Shown here: positions 14,373-21,941 of the stretch, piece by piece
Layout: each line of letters begins with the position of its first letter
How positions within the stretch are numbered: the first letter of the stretch is position 1
Assembly (NCBI GenBank): GCA_004554165.1
Contig: SFNQ01000021.1
Location: 1-40,390 of the forward strand
DNA length: 40,390 nt
Reading direction: 5' to 3'
Origin: Clostridiales bacterium
GTDB lineage: Bacteria > Bacillota > Clostridia > Christensenellales > CAG-138
Translations under genes and position numbers: made by a program
The notes under the pieces: model-generated
What the model was told of the DNA's origin: nothing
Database searches by the model: none
The model's input: only the letters and a program-made list of their open reading frames with translations

Positions 14373-15440
14373 TTATGAAATCATCAGCAGTTCCTTTGGG
14401 GAACCGACAAGATTGATTTTTCCGTTTTCCGTGACGACACAGCAATCCTCAATGCGCACGCCATAGTTTCCCTCGAGATAAATCCCGGGTTCAATGGTTA
14501 TGGTCATACCCGGCTCCAGGATGTCATGGCTTGTCATTGCCGCGCGGGGCGCTTCGTGAATTTCGAGGCCGAAGCCGTGTCCGAGCCCGTGGCCAAAGTG
14601 CTCGCCATATCCCTGGGATGCGATATAATCCCGGGCAACGGCATCCACTTCTCTGCCGCCGATTCCCGCCTTTACGGCGGCAAGCGCGCGCTGCTGCGCC
14701 TCAAGGACGATGTCGTAAACGCGCCTTGCAGCATCGTCCACCTCGATCACGCCAAAGGTGCGGGTCATATCGGAATGGTAGCCGTCAATCGTACAGCCAA
14801 AGTCCACCACAACAAGATCGCCCCTTTGCAGGCGGCGTTCCCCCGGCACCGCATGGCACATGGCGCCGTTCGGACCCGATCCTACAATGGGATCAAAGGA
14901 GGGCCCCTCGCTGCCCAGTATTCCCGAAATATAGTTGAGCTCCGCAACCACCTGCCGCTCGGTCATGCCGCTGTGGATGGTTTGCAAAAGTTTTTCATAG
15001 GCGGCGTCCGCAATGGATTGCGCTTTTCTAAGACTTTCGATTTCCTCCGGGGTTTTAATGCGGCGCAGGCGCGCAATTTCATCGGAGAACGGAACAAACT
15101 CCACCGGCATGGCGCGGTACTCCTGAAATTCTGCCACCGTCATATGGAGCTGCTCAAAGCCGCAGCGCCGGCAACGGTTCCGCGCGAGCGCTTCTTGTAT
15201 GCGATCTCTGAGGGTTTCAGGGCGAATCTCGCAGAGAGCAAAATCTGGCGACTGCTCTTTTGCCTGGATAGTGTAGCGGAAGTCCGTAAACAGGATGCAC
15301 TCCCGCTCCGTTACAAGCGTGACGGCATCGCTGCTGGTAAAGCCCGACACATAGCGTATATTGACGCCGCTTGTCAGAAGGACTGCATCCAGCCCCGCTT
15401 CCGCAGCGGCAGCGCGCAGGCGTTCCACTCGACGCTTCAT
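14373..15440 (-). CDS. Xaa-Pro aminopeptidase (M24 family)
   Basis: This 355-aa cytoplasmic metallopeptidase removes N-terminal residues before proline. It has an N-terminal creatinase-like domain (residues 1-125) and a pita-bread catalytic domain. The five metal ligands are visible in VVVDFGC (Asp), HSDMTRTFG (Asp), GHGFGLEIHE (His), TIEPGIYLEG (Glu) and VRIEDCCVV (Glu). The start at 15440 (MKRRVERLR) matches the family's usual start and has GGAG upstream; an ATG five codons earlier at 15455 lacks a ribosome-binding site. It precedes efp, a very common pair in Firmicutes. Confidence 0.93.
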   Translation of the reverse strand: MKRRVERLRAAAAEAGLDAVLLTSGVNIRYVSGFTSSDAVTLVTERECILFTDFRYTIQAKEQSPDFALCEIRPETLRDRIQEALARNRCRRCGFEQLHMTVAEFQEYRAMPVEFVPFSDEIARLRRIKTPEEIESLRKAQSIADAAYEKLLQTIHSGMTERQVVAELNYISGILGSEGPSFDPIVGSGPNGAMCHAVPGERRLQRGDLVVVDFGCTIDGYHSDMTRTFGVIEVDDAARRVYDIVLEAQQRALAAVKAGIGGREVDAVARDYIASQGYGEHFGHGLGHGFGLEIHEAPRAAMTSHDILEPGMTITIEPGIYLEGNYGVRIEDCCVVTENGKINLVGSPKELLMIS

Positions 15441-15496
15441 TCCATCAATCTCCATACACTTACCAGTTTATCACACCGATTGCCGCTCTACAAGGG

Positions 15497-16984
15497 TTAT
15501 TTGTGATAGAGCCGGTTGCTCTCATATTGCGGCTCGCAGGTGATGTTAATACCAAGCCTGCGGTAAACATCCAGATCCACGCGGGAAAGGATAACGCTGG
15601 AATGCGCCTCGCAGCCGGACAGCTTTGGAAGCTGACGAAGGGCCAGCGCAGCCGTCGGATTGGTGGCGGCGCAGATGGACAGCGCAATGAGGATTTCATC
15701 GCTGTGCAGTCTTGGATTATTGTTGCCCAGATGCTTCACTTTCAAATCCTGAATCGGTTGAATTACGATGGGTGAGATCAGATCGATCTCCTGATGGATG
15801 CCGCCAAAGGCCTTGAGCGCGTTAAGCAACGCGCCCGCAGCAGCGCCCAGCATCCCGGAGGTTTTCCCGGTAATCATCCGGTCGTCGTGCAGTTGGATGG
15901 CCATGGCGGGTTCGCCGCCCGTGGCATTGGACTTGTCCAGCGCAGCGGCCACAACAGGCCGGTCCGCTGCGGAAACACCGCAGGTATTCATGAGGAACTC
16001 GGCCTTGATCTCCTGATCCTCGGAAAGCACCCCGCGCTTGCAGCCGCACAGCGCGGAATAATACCGGCGAATGATCTCCTGCTTCGCTGCGGCGGAAACC
16101 GCCTCGTCGTCAAAGATGCAGTATCCCGCCATGTTCACGCCCATGTCCGTCGGAGAACGGTAAGGCGAGGCGCCGGAGATGCGCTCGAAGATAACGTTCA
16201 GCACCGGGAAAGACTCCACATCCCGGTTATAATTGACGGTCGTGACCCCATACGCCTCCAGATGGAAGGGATCGATCATGTTCACATCGTCAAGATCCGT
16301 CGTTGCCGCCTCATAGGCCAGATTGACCGGATGCTTCAGGGGCAGGTTCCAGATTGGGAAGGTTTCAAACTTTGCATATCCCGCATGAACGCCGCGCTTA
16401 TGCTCATGATAGAGCTGGGACAGGCACACGGCCAGTTTCCCGCTGCCCGGTCCCGGCGCAGTCACGACCACAAGGGGCCTTGTTGTTTCGATATAATCGT
16501 TTTTGCCAAAGCCGTCGTCGCTGACGATGAGCGGAATATTGCCGGGATACCCATGGATGGGATAATGACGGTAGACGCGGATGCCGAGGCGCTCGAGTCT
16601 CTGCGCAAAGGCGTCCGCAGCGGTCTGCCCACTGTAGCGCGTGATGACCACGCCGCCCACCAGAAGCTCTTTTGAACGGAATGCGTCGATCAGCCGCAAA
16701 ACCTCATTGTCGTAGGCAATATCCAGATCGTTGCGCACCTTATTCTTTTCGATATCTCCGGCGTGGATCGCCAGGATGATCTCCGCATCATCCTTCAACG
16801 CCTGAAGCATATTTACTTTGCTGTCCGGCAAAAATCCCGGCAGCACACGGGAGGCATGATAATCGTCAAACAGCTTTCCGCCGAATTCAAGATAGAGTTT
16901 GTCCCCAAATTGCGCAATTCTCGCGCGGATGTTTTCCGACTGCATCCGCACATATTTGTCATTATCAAATCCGATTTTATCCAT
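15497..16984 (-). CDS. DUF1846 (UPF0371) family protein
   Basis: This 495-aa protein matches the DUF1846 family end to end, from MDKIGFDNDKYVRMQSENI to the C-terminal HSSVILSRVDLDVYRRLG. Internal marks include ITRYSGQ, YPIHGYPGNIPLIVSDDGFG, VVVTAPGPGSGKLAVCLSQLYHE (a P-loop-like, ATP-handling segment) and LHSDEILIALSICA. The family is widespread in Firmicutes and remains uncharacterised biochemically. The start is sure from family alignment, yet no ribosome-binding site exists and a strong promoter ends seven bases before the ATG (see promoter entry). Confidence 0.9.
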   Translation of the reverse strand: MDKIGFDNDKYVRMQSENIRARIAQFGDKLYLEFGGKLFDDYHASRVLPGFLPDSKVNMLQALKDDAEIILAIHAGDIEKNKVRNDLDIAYDNEVLRLIDAFRSKELLVGGVVITRYSGQTAADAFAQRLERLGIRVYRHYPIHGYPGNIPLIVSDDGFGKNDYIETTRPLVVVTAPGPGSGKLAVCLSQLYHEHKRGVHAGYAKFETFPIWNLPLKHPVNLAYEAATTDLDDVNMIDPFHLEAYGVTTVNYNRDVESFPVLNVIFERISGASPYRSPTDMGVNMAGYCIFDDEAVSAAAKQEIIRRYYSALCGCKRGVLSEDQEIKAEFLMNTCGVSAADRPVVAAALDKSNATGGEPAMAIQLHDDRMITGKTSGMLGAAAGALLNALKAFGGIHQEIDLISPIVIQPIQDLKVKHLGNNNPRLHSDEILIALSICAATNPTAALALRQLPKLSGCEAHSSVILSRVDLDVYRRLGINITCEPQYESNRLYHK

Positions 16985-16991
16985 GTAGTTT

Positions 16992-17020
16992 AGTATACAC
17001 CCGATACTATATCATTTCAA
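16992..17020 (-). promoter_or_regulatory. Promoter giving a leaderless DUF1846 mRNA
   Basis: On the minus strand -35 TTGAAA (17020-17015), a 17-bp spacer and -10 TATACT (16997-16992) are followed by only seven bases before ATG 16984. Transcription should start at or one base before the A of the ATG. The -35 overlaps the last codons of sigK. Confidence 0.75.
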
Positions 17021-17687
17021 GCGCGCTGTTGAGCTTGCCAAGAGCCTTTTTTTCAATGCGGGAGACATACGATCTCGAAATGCCAAGAATATTGGAAATC
17101 TCCTTTTGCGACATGCGTTGCGTGCCAAACAGGCCAAAGCGCATACGGACAACCATGGCTTCCCGCTGGGTGAGCGACTTTTGCATGGCACAAAGAATGC
17201 GCTCTGCGTCGAGCCGCTGCCGCACGGTATCAAAGATCAGGTCGGGATCCGTTCCTAAAATTTCTGCAATGGAGATGTTGTTTCCATCACTGTCCTGACC
17301 GATGGGTTCCGCAATGGAAACCTCCGATACCTGTTTGCGTTCAAGGCGGATGCTCATCAGGATTTCGTTTTCAATACATCGGCTTGCATAGGACGAAAGC
17401 GCGACGCCCCGCTCCGCGTTATAAGTTGAAACGGCCTTGATGAGCCCGATAGTACCGATGGAAATGATGTCGTCCGCATCGCGCCCCATGCGCACATATT
17501 TTTTTGCGATGTGCGCAACAAGGCGCAGGTTGTGCGTGATGAGTTTTTCCCGCGCCTCCTCGGAACCCTCAGCCAGAGCGGTAAGATAGTTTTCTTCCTC
17601 TTTTGGTGAAAGCGGCTCCGGAAAAGAACCGCCGCTTCCCACATAGCCGGCAAGCAGAAGCAGATCCTGAAGCAGCTGAAGCAGCAT
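17007..17687 (-). CDS. sigK: Sporulation sigma factor SigK
   Basis: This 226-aa sigma-70-type factor acts late in the mother cell during sporulation. The hydrophobic N-terminal stretch MLLQLLQDLLLLAGYV resembles the pro-sequence that is cut to activate SigK. Then come FPEPLSPKEEENYL, region 2 (HNLRLVAHIAKKYVRMGRD, DIISIGTIGLIKAVSTYN) and region 4 (LTQREAMVVRMRFGL, SQKEISNILGISRSYVSRIEKKAL). It starts at ATG 17687 after GGAGGG. The gene is continuous, not split by a skin element. Its presence suggests that the organism, or its recent ancestor, can form spores. Confidence 0.88.
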   Translation of the reverse strand: MLLQLLQDLLLLAGYVGSGGSFPEPLSPKEEENYLTALAEGSEEAREKLITHNLRLVAHIAKKYVRMGRDADDIISIGTIGLIKAVSTYNAERGVALSSYASRCIENEILMSIRLERKQVSEVSIAEPIGQDSDGNNISIAEILGTDPDLIFDTVRQRLDAERILCAMQKSLTQREAMVVRMRFGLFGTQRMSQKEISNILGISRSYVSRIEKKALGKLNSALEMI

Positions 17688-17775
17688 ATCATCCCTCCAA
17701 ATTCACGCTGCTTAACGATATGCCGTTGGCGCATTGTCCTATTCGACAAAAAATGCTCCTGCTGTTTTCTGCTCA

Positions 17776-17805
17776 ATAAAAAGGACGCGGCGTAAAACCA
17801 CGTCC
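17776..17805 (-). terminator. Terminator after mltG
   Basis: On the minus strand GGACGTGG (17805-17798) pairs with CCGCGTCC (17790-17783), followed by TTTTTATT. It separates mltG from sigK. The remaining space up to sigK shows no clear promoter. Confidence 0.8.
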
Positions 17806-17834
17806 GGTGCAGCTTTCTCTCTCCGAAGATCCGC

Positions 17835-18986
17835 TCAGTTCCAGAACTGCTGGTACTGCATCACGTTGGCCTGATGCTCCTCATAGGTCTTTGCAAAGAC
17901 CAGCTCCGCGCTCTCTTTAAGATTGCCGTTGCAGAAATAGAGATACTGTTCGGAAAGGAACTCCTCGTTGGGATACAGCGCGGCCTCGATGGCGGCCTTG
18001 CCGGGGTTGCTGATGGGACCTACCGGAAGCCCCCTGTTCAGATAGGTGTTGTAGGGCGATTCCGTGGCAAGCTCGCTCTCGGTAAAGGTATATTTCTTTA
18101 CGTTCAGCACATAGGACAGGCTTGCGCAGGATTGCAACGGCATGTCGCTCTTGAGACGATTGTGAAATACGGCCGAAACCTTTGCAAAATCGCTGTCCAC
18201 CTGCGCCTCGCGCTCAATCAGCGAGGCCAGTGTAATCACCTGGTCCATAGTCATGCCAAGTTCGCCGGCACGGGCAGCGTATTCATCGCTGTAAATCTCA
18301 TTAAAGCGATTCAGCATGCGGATGATAATGCTGTCCACGCTGGAATCCACAAAGGCTTCGTAGGTATCCGGAAACAGATACCCCTCCAGCACGAAGCGCC
18401 GGTTGCCGCCGTTTTCCGCAATATTGGAAATGAAAGCGAAGGTCTCAAAGCTTGCGCCGCTGACACAGACGTCAAAAAGCTCCTTCTCGTTTTCTATGAG
18501 CCCCTTTTCGATCAGTACGCGCGCAATATCCGCAATGGTATAGCCCTCGGGAATGGTAAACTTCACCGTAGATTTGGGCGGATTGCCCTCGCAGATGATG
18601 TCCACGATCTGCTTAAGCGTCATATTGCGCGAGAGAATATAGGTTCCGGCCTGCATTTTGTTGGCCTTTCCAACAAAATCCACATAGACCTTGAACACCG
18701 CCGTATTCGGAATGAGCCCCTCCTCATCCTCGCCACGGGCATTGTAAAGGATTCGGGCGATGGTGCTTGCCGACGAGGACTTGGGAATCACCACCTCAAT
18801 GGGTGTGGCATCGTTGATATCGACCGGGTTGATGAAATTTGAAAGCACATAGTTAACAGTAAACCGTGCAACGAAAAAAACGGCAACGGCGCTCACCAGA
18901 AGAACCACGGCAGGCCGCACCGTGCGCCAGATTTGGCGGCGGCGGCGCTGCGCTCTTGTTGGTTTTTTCTTTCCCTTCAGCTCCAT
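17835..18986 (-). CDS. mltG: Endolytic murein transglycosylase MltG
   Basis: This 383-aa protein has a basic cytoplasmic tail (KKPTRAQRRRR), one membrane helix at ~28-48 and an extracellular YceG/MltG domain. It cuts nascent glycan strands and so ends their growth. The catalytic Glu lies in ASLIEREAQ near residue 257; SPYNTYLNRGLPVGPISNPG and a LysM-like segment (IPKSSSASTIARIL) are also typical. The start at 18986 is preferred. The GTG at 19007 would start inside the promoter spacer and has a poorly placed ribosome-binding site. A strong promoter ends six bases before the ATG, so the mRNA is probably leaderless. Confidence 0.92.
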   Translation of the reverse strand: MELKGKKKPTRAQRRRRQIWRTVRPAVVLLVSAVAVFFVARFTVNYVLSNFINPVDINDATPIEVVIPKSSSASTIARILYNARGEDEEGLIPNTAVFKVYVDFVGKANKMQAGTYILSRNMTLKQIVDIICEGNPPKSTVKFTIPEGYTIADIARVLIEKGLIENEKELFDVCVSGASFETFAFISNIAENGGNRRFVLEGYLFPDTYEAFVDSSVDSIIIRMLNRFNEIYSDEYAARAGELGMTMDQVITLASLIEREAQVDSDFAKVSAVFHNRLKSDMPLQSCASLSYVLNVKKYTFTESELATESPYNTYLNRGLPVGPISNPGKAAIEAALYPNEEFLSEQYLYFCNGNLKESAELVFAKTYEEHQANVMQYQQFWN

Positions 18987-18992
18987 ATGCTT

Positions 18993-19021
18993 AGTATACC
19001 AAGTCACACCCTTCGGTGCAA
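18993..19021 (-). promoter_or_regulatory. Promoter giving a leaderless mltG mRNA
   Basis: On the minus strand -35 TTGCAC (19021-19016), a 17-bp spacer and -10 TATACT (18998-18993) are followed by six bases (AAGCAT) and ATG 18986. The expected start point falls on the start codon. The -35 begins one base after the stop of ylbF. Confidence 0.75.
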
Positions 19022-19022
19022 G

Positions 19023-19364
19023 TCAGGCTTCCAGCGCGCCGAGGTCGATTTCGATCGCTTCGGCAAGAATCTTGTAGACGTCGGCAAGCATCCGGCTGAT
19101 CTGATATTCAGCGATCAAAAATGCGGAAGCATTCTGATCAAACTGGAGCACTTCGCCAATCTTCTGCATTTTCTGCATGAGCGCATCGTCCGGCTTTCCC
19201 TGCATGGAAGCCGCCTGCGCCTGCAGCTGCAGACGATGGTATTCGTCCAGCAGGTTCTTTGTCGTATCGTTTTCCCTCACCTGCTCGCGAAGATTGTGAT
19301 AGTTTTTGTACTCCGCGCTGTTCTTGAGCTCTGCGGCGAGCTGCCGCGCCGTATCATAAACCAT
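19023..19364 (-). CDS. YlbF/YmcA family protein
   Basis: This 113-aa, almost wholly helical protein matches the YlbF family (ARQLAAELKNSAEYKNYHNLR, and the later helix LIAEYQISRMLADVYKIL). In Bacillus, YlbF, YmcA and YaaT form the Y-complex that steers RNase Y maturation of mRNAs and affects competence and sporulation. It starts at ATG 19364 with GGGAGGGG upstream and follows the RNase J gene by 21 bases, a setting that fits RNA metabolism. Confidence 0.85.
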   Translation of the reverse strand: MVYDTARQLAAELKNSAEYKNYHNLREQVRENDTTKNLLDEYHRLQLQAQAASMQGKPDDALMQKMQKIGEVLQFDQNASAFLIAEYQISRMLADVYKILAEAIEIDLGALEA

Positions 19365-19385
19365 ACGCTTCCCCTCCCGGAACGC

Positions 19386-21032
19386 TCAAATCTCCTGAAT
19401 GATCGGCAACAGCATCGGCGTACGCTTGGTTTTGCTCTTCAAATGGGACTTGAGCCGCGTACGAATGCTGTTTTTGATGTTGGCATAGTCCGATTTGTGC
19501 GCGCCTTCAAAGCGGCGCGCCTCCTCGGTCAGCAGCGCAACCGTTTCCGCAATCAGCTCCTCCGACTCGCGCATATAGACAAAGCCCCGCGAAATGATCT
19601 GCGGTTCGCACAAAAGCCGCCCCGTCTCCACATCGATGGTGATGAGCGCTACAACAAGCCCATCCTGCGAAAGGAGCTTGCGGTCGCGCAGGACAATATC
19701 GTCGATATCCCCGATGCCGTCCACCATAACGCTGCCGGAGGGCACGGAAGCGCTGATTTTGCCGCGCTTGACGGTAAGTTCAATGACGTCGCCGCACTCG
19801 GCGCGGAACACATTCTCCGCGGGAATGCCCATCTCCTCAGCCAGCTTGCCATGCATAAACAGGTGGCGGTATTCTCCATGCACGGGGATGAAAAACTTGG
19901 GCTTTGTCAGCTGCATCATCAGCCGCAGCTCCTCGCGGCAGGCATGTCCGGAAACGTGGACGTCCGCCATCTGATCGTACACCACCATGGCGCCGCGCTG
20001 GTAAAGCTGATTGATGACGCGGGAAACGCCCTTTTCATTCCCCGGTATGGCAGAGGCAGAGATGATCACAAGGTCGCCCTCTCCCACATTCAGCCGGTGC
20101 GAAGAGGTGGCCATGCGGAACAGGCCGCTCATGGGCTCACCCTGGCTGCCGGTGGTCATCACGCAGATCTGGTCGTCCCGGAAGCGCTTGAGCTGATCCA
20201 CCGTGACCACACGATCCGCCGGAATTTTCAGATAGCCCAGCTTCATCGCAATCTGCACGACCTGCTCCATGCTTCGGCCCTGAAAACACAGAACCCTGCC
20301 ATGCCGGATGGCCACGTCCGCAATCTGCTGGATACGGTATACGTTTGAGGCAAAGGAGGCCACGATGACGCGGCCCTCCGCAATATCGAAGTAATGCTCA
20401 AAGGTCGCGCCGATTTCATGCTCCGACTGGGTATAGCCGCCGCGCTCGATATTTGTGCTGTCCGACAGCAGCGCCAGCACGCCGCGGGAGCCGTAATAGG
20501 CAAAACGGTTGATGTCGATGGGCTCGCCGTCGATGGGCGTGAAATCCACTTTAAAGTCGCCCGTGTGGATGACCGTGCCGATGGGCGTTGTAATGGCAAG
20601 CGCCACGGCGCCCGCAATGGAATGGCCGGTCTTGATAAACTCGACTTTGAAGCAGCCCAGCTCTACCTTATCCCCCGGCTTCACGGTGCGCAGGGTCCTG
20701 CCTCTGACGCGCATCTCCTCCAGTTTGTGCTCGATCAGCGCAATGGTAAACGCCGTTCCATAGACTGGCACGTTGAATTCGCGCAGCGCGTAGGGCAGCG
20801 CGCCGATATGATCCTCATGTCCATGCGTGATGAGAAAGCCGCGGAAGCGATCCGCATTCTCGCGCAGATAGGTCATATCGGGAATCACAATGTCGATGCC
20901 CGGCATGTCTTCATCCGGAAAGATCAGGCCGCAGTCCACAACGATGATGTCGTTGTTGTACTCGAGCAGCGTCATGTTCTTTCCGATCTCGCCGACGCCG
21001 CCGAGCGGAATGATTTTCAGTTTGTTTGCCAT
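19386..21032 (-). CDS. rnj: Ribonuclease J
   Basis: This 548-aa metallo-beta-lactamase/beta-CASP ribonuclease has 5'-3' exonuclease and endonuclease activity in mRNA decay and rRNA maturation. The metal site is HGHEDH (His70-His75), with later TGHSIAGAVAL and HTGDFKVD; the beta-CASP motifs include ASFASNVYRIQQ and TTGSQGEP, and VHVSGHACREEL gives the last histidine. The C-terminal domain contains RTRLKSHLKSKTKR. It starts at ATG 21032 after GGAAAGGAA. It lies only 15 bases after the SleB-like gene and before ylbF. Confidence 0.95.
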   Translation of the reverse strand: MANKLKIIPLGGVGEIGKNMTLLEYNNDIIVVDCGLIFPDEDMPGIDIVIPDMTYLRENADRFRGFLITHGHEDHIGALPYALREFNVPVYGTAFTIALIEHKLEEMRVRGRTLRTVKPGDKVELGCFKVEFIKTGHSIAGAVALAITTPIGTVIHTGDFKVDFTPIDGEPIDINRFAYYGSRGVLALLSDSTNIERGGYTQSEHEIGATFEHYFDIAEGRVIVASFASNVYRIQQIADVAIRHGRVLCFQGRSMEQVVQIAMKLGYLKIPADRVVTVDQLKRFRDDQICVMTTGSQGEPMSGLFRMATSSHRLNVGEGDLVIISASAIPGNEKGVSRVINQLYQRGAMVVYDQMADVHVSGHACREELRLMMQLTKPKFFIPVHGEYRHLFMHGKLAEEMGIPAENVFRAECGDVIELTVKRGKISASVPSGSVMVDGIGDIDDIVLRDRKLLSQDGLVVALITIDVETGRLLCEPQIISRGFVYMRESEELIAETVALLTEEARRFEGAHKSDYANIKNSIRTRLKSHLKSKTKRTPMLLPIIQEI

Positions 21033-21047
21033 AGTTTCCTTTCCTGG

Positions 21048-21941
21048 TTATCCTCCATAGAAGAAAGCGTTGCCGCCGATGGTATCATAGTACACCCGAT
21101 CTCCCCAGGTCGTACCGCTTTTGGCGGAGCGGAAGAAGAACACATCCTCCGGCAAAACGGTCTTTCCGCCGTTAAAGATGTCGTCCGCGAATTCGACGAT
21201 CTTGTCCGGCGCGGTCGTCGTTTCAAATTTGGAGCCGGTCACGACGGTAAACTGGCTCTTTCGATATACCTCCGTGGAGATCGAGGTTTTTCTGCCGCCG
21301 AACTTCGACGACAGGCAGCGGTTATAGATGACGTTTAGAACGGCCTTATAGCCGTCATTGCTTCCGGTTTCAAAGTAGGCCACGCGCGCCGCAAGCTCCA
21401 GCTCCTCATAGGAATACTCGCCGGAAATATCCAGCCCCGGGTCTTTGCCCGGCGTTTCCGTGGGCCTCGGCGTTTGGGTAATCACGGGCGTTGGTTCCGG
21501 CGTAGCGGCGGGCGTTTGCGTTGCCGTGCTTTCCGGCGTGGCTGCAGGCTTCGCCGTGGGCTTCACAGTAGCAGTGGGCCTGGCCGTGGGCTTTGGCGTG
21601 GCGTTGGGTTTTGCCGCGGGCTTTGCGGTCGGCCTGGCTGTTGCCGAAGGCTCAGGCGCAGGACTTGCCGTGGGCTCCGCCGTGGGCGTTGCGCTGGGCG
21701 TGGGAGACGCAGGGGCGGTCGGAGACGCCGTGGGCTCTGCAAGCTCCATTACAAGAGCCGCCGGCGTGGGCGCAAGCGCCAGAAGCCGTATCTGCTGCGC
21801 TTGCGCAGCGTCTGCCGTTTCTGCCAGCACCACGCCTCCGCAGCCGCACAGCAGAAGCGCCGCCGCACAGCCTGCCAGAGCAAGGCCATGCCGCGCGAAG
21901 CGTTGGAGTTTGTCAGAGAATGTACCGGTGGATGTCTTCAT
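21048..21941 (-). CDS. SleB-type cell wall hydrolase with Pro/Thr-rich linker
   Basis: This 297-aa exported protein has a hydrophobic signal segment (LALAGCAAALLLCGCGG). A long low-complexity linker rich in Pro, Thr, Ala and Ser runs from about residue 60 to 170, built on PTAxPxATP-like repeats. A hydrolase_2 (SleB C-terminal) domain follows: ELELAARVAYFETGSNDGYKA (in parts), VLNVIYNRCLSSKFG, and the end GDRVYYDTIGGNAFFYGG. SleB-like enzymes cut cortex or vegetative peptidoglycan as lytic transglycosylases. The start at 21941 has GGATGAG upstream; an ATG at 21953 is closer to hslU coding. It overlaps the hslU end by 29 bases. Confidence 0.85.
   Translation of the reverse strand: MKTSTGTFSDKLQRFARHGLALAGCAAALLLCGCGGVVLAETADAAQAQQIRLLALAPTPAALVMELAEPTASPTAPASPTPSATPTAEPTASPAPEPSATARPTAKPAAKPNATPKPTARPTATVKPTAKPAATPESTATQTPAATPEPTPVITQTPRPTETPGKDPGLDISGEYSYEELELAARVAYFETGSNDGYKAVLNVIYNRCLSSKFGGRKTSISTEVYRKSQFTVVTGSKFETTTAPDKIVEFADDIFNGGKTVLPEDVFFFRSAKSGTTWGDRVYYDTIGGNAFFYGG

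Noticed and set aside
16985..17700. Skin-like interruption of sigK
   Set aside because: The reading frame is continuous from the pro-sequence to region 4.
18933..20348. Long plus-strand open frames opposite ylbF, rnj and others (also 22006-23319, 25067-26590, 28507-30033)
   Set aside because: They lie exactly opposite well-identified genes, have no ribosome-binding sites and no recognisable motifs.
21440..21740. Repeated short units that could suggest a tandem array or CRISPR
   Set aside because: The repeats code the Pro/Thr/Ala-rich linker of the SleB-type protein; there are no regular spacers.
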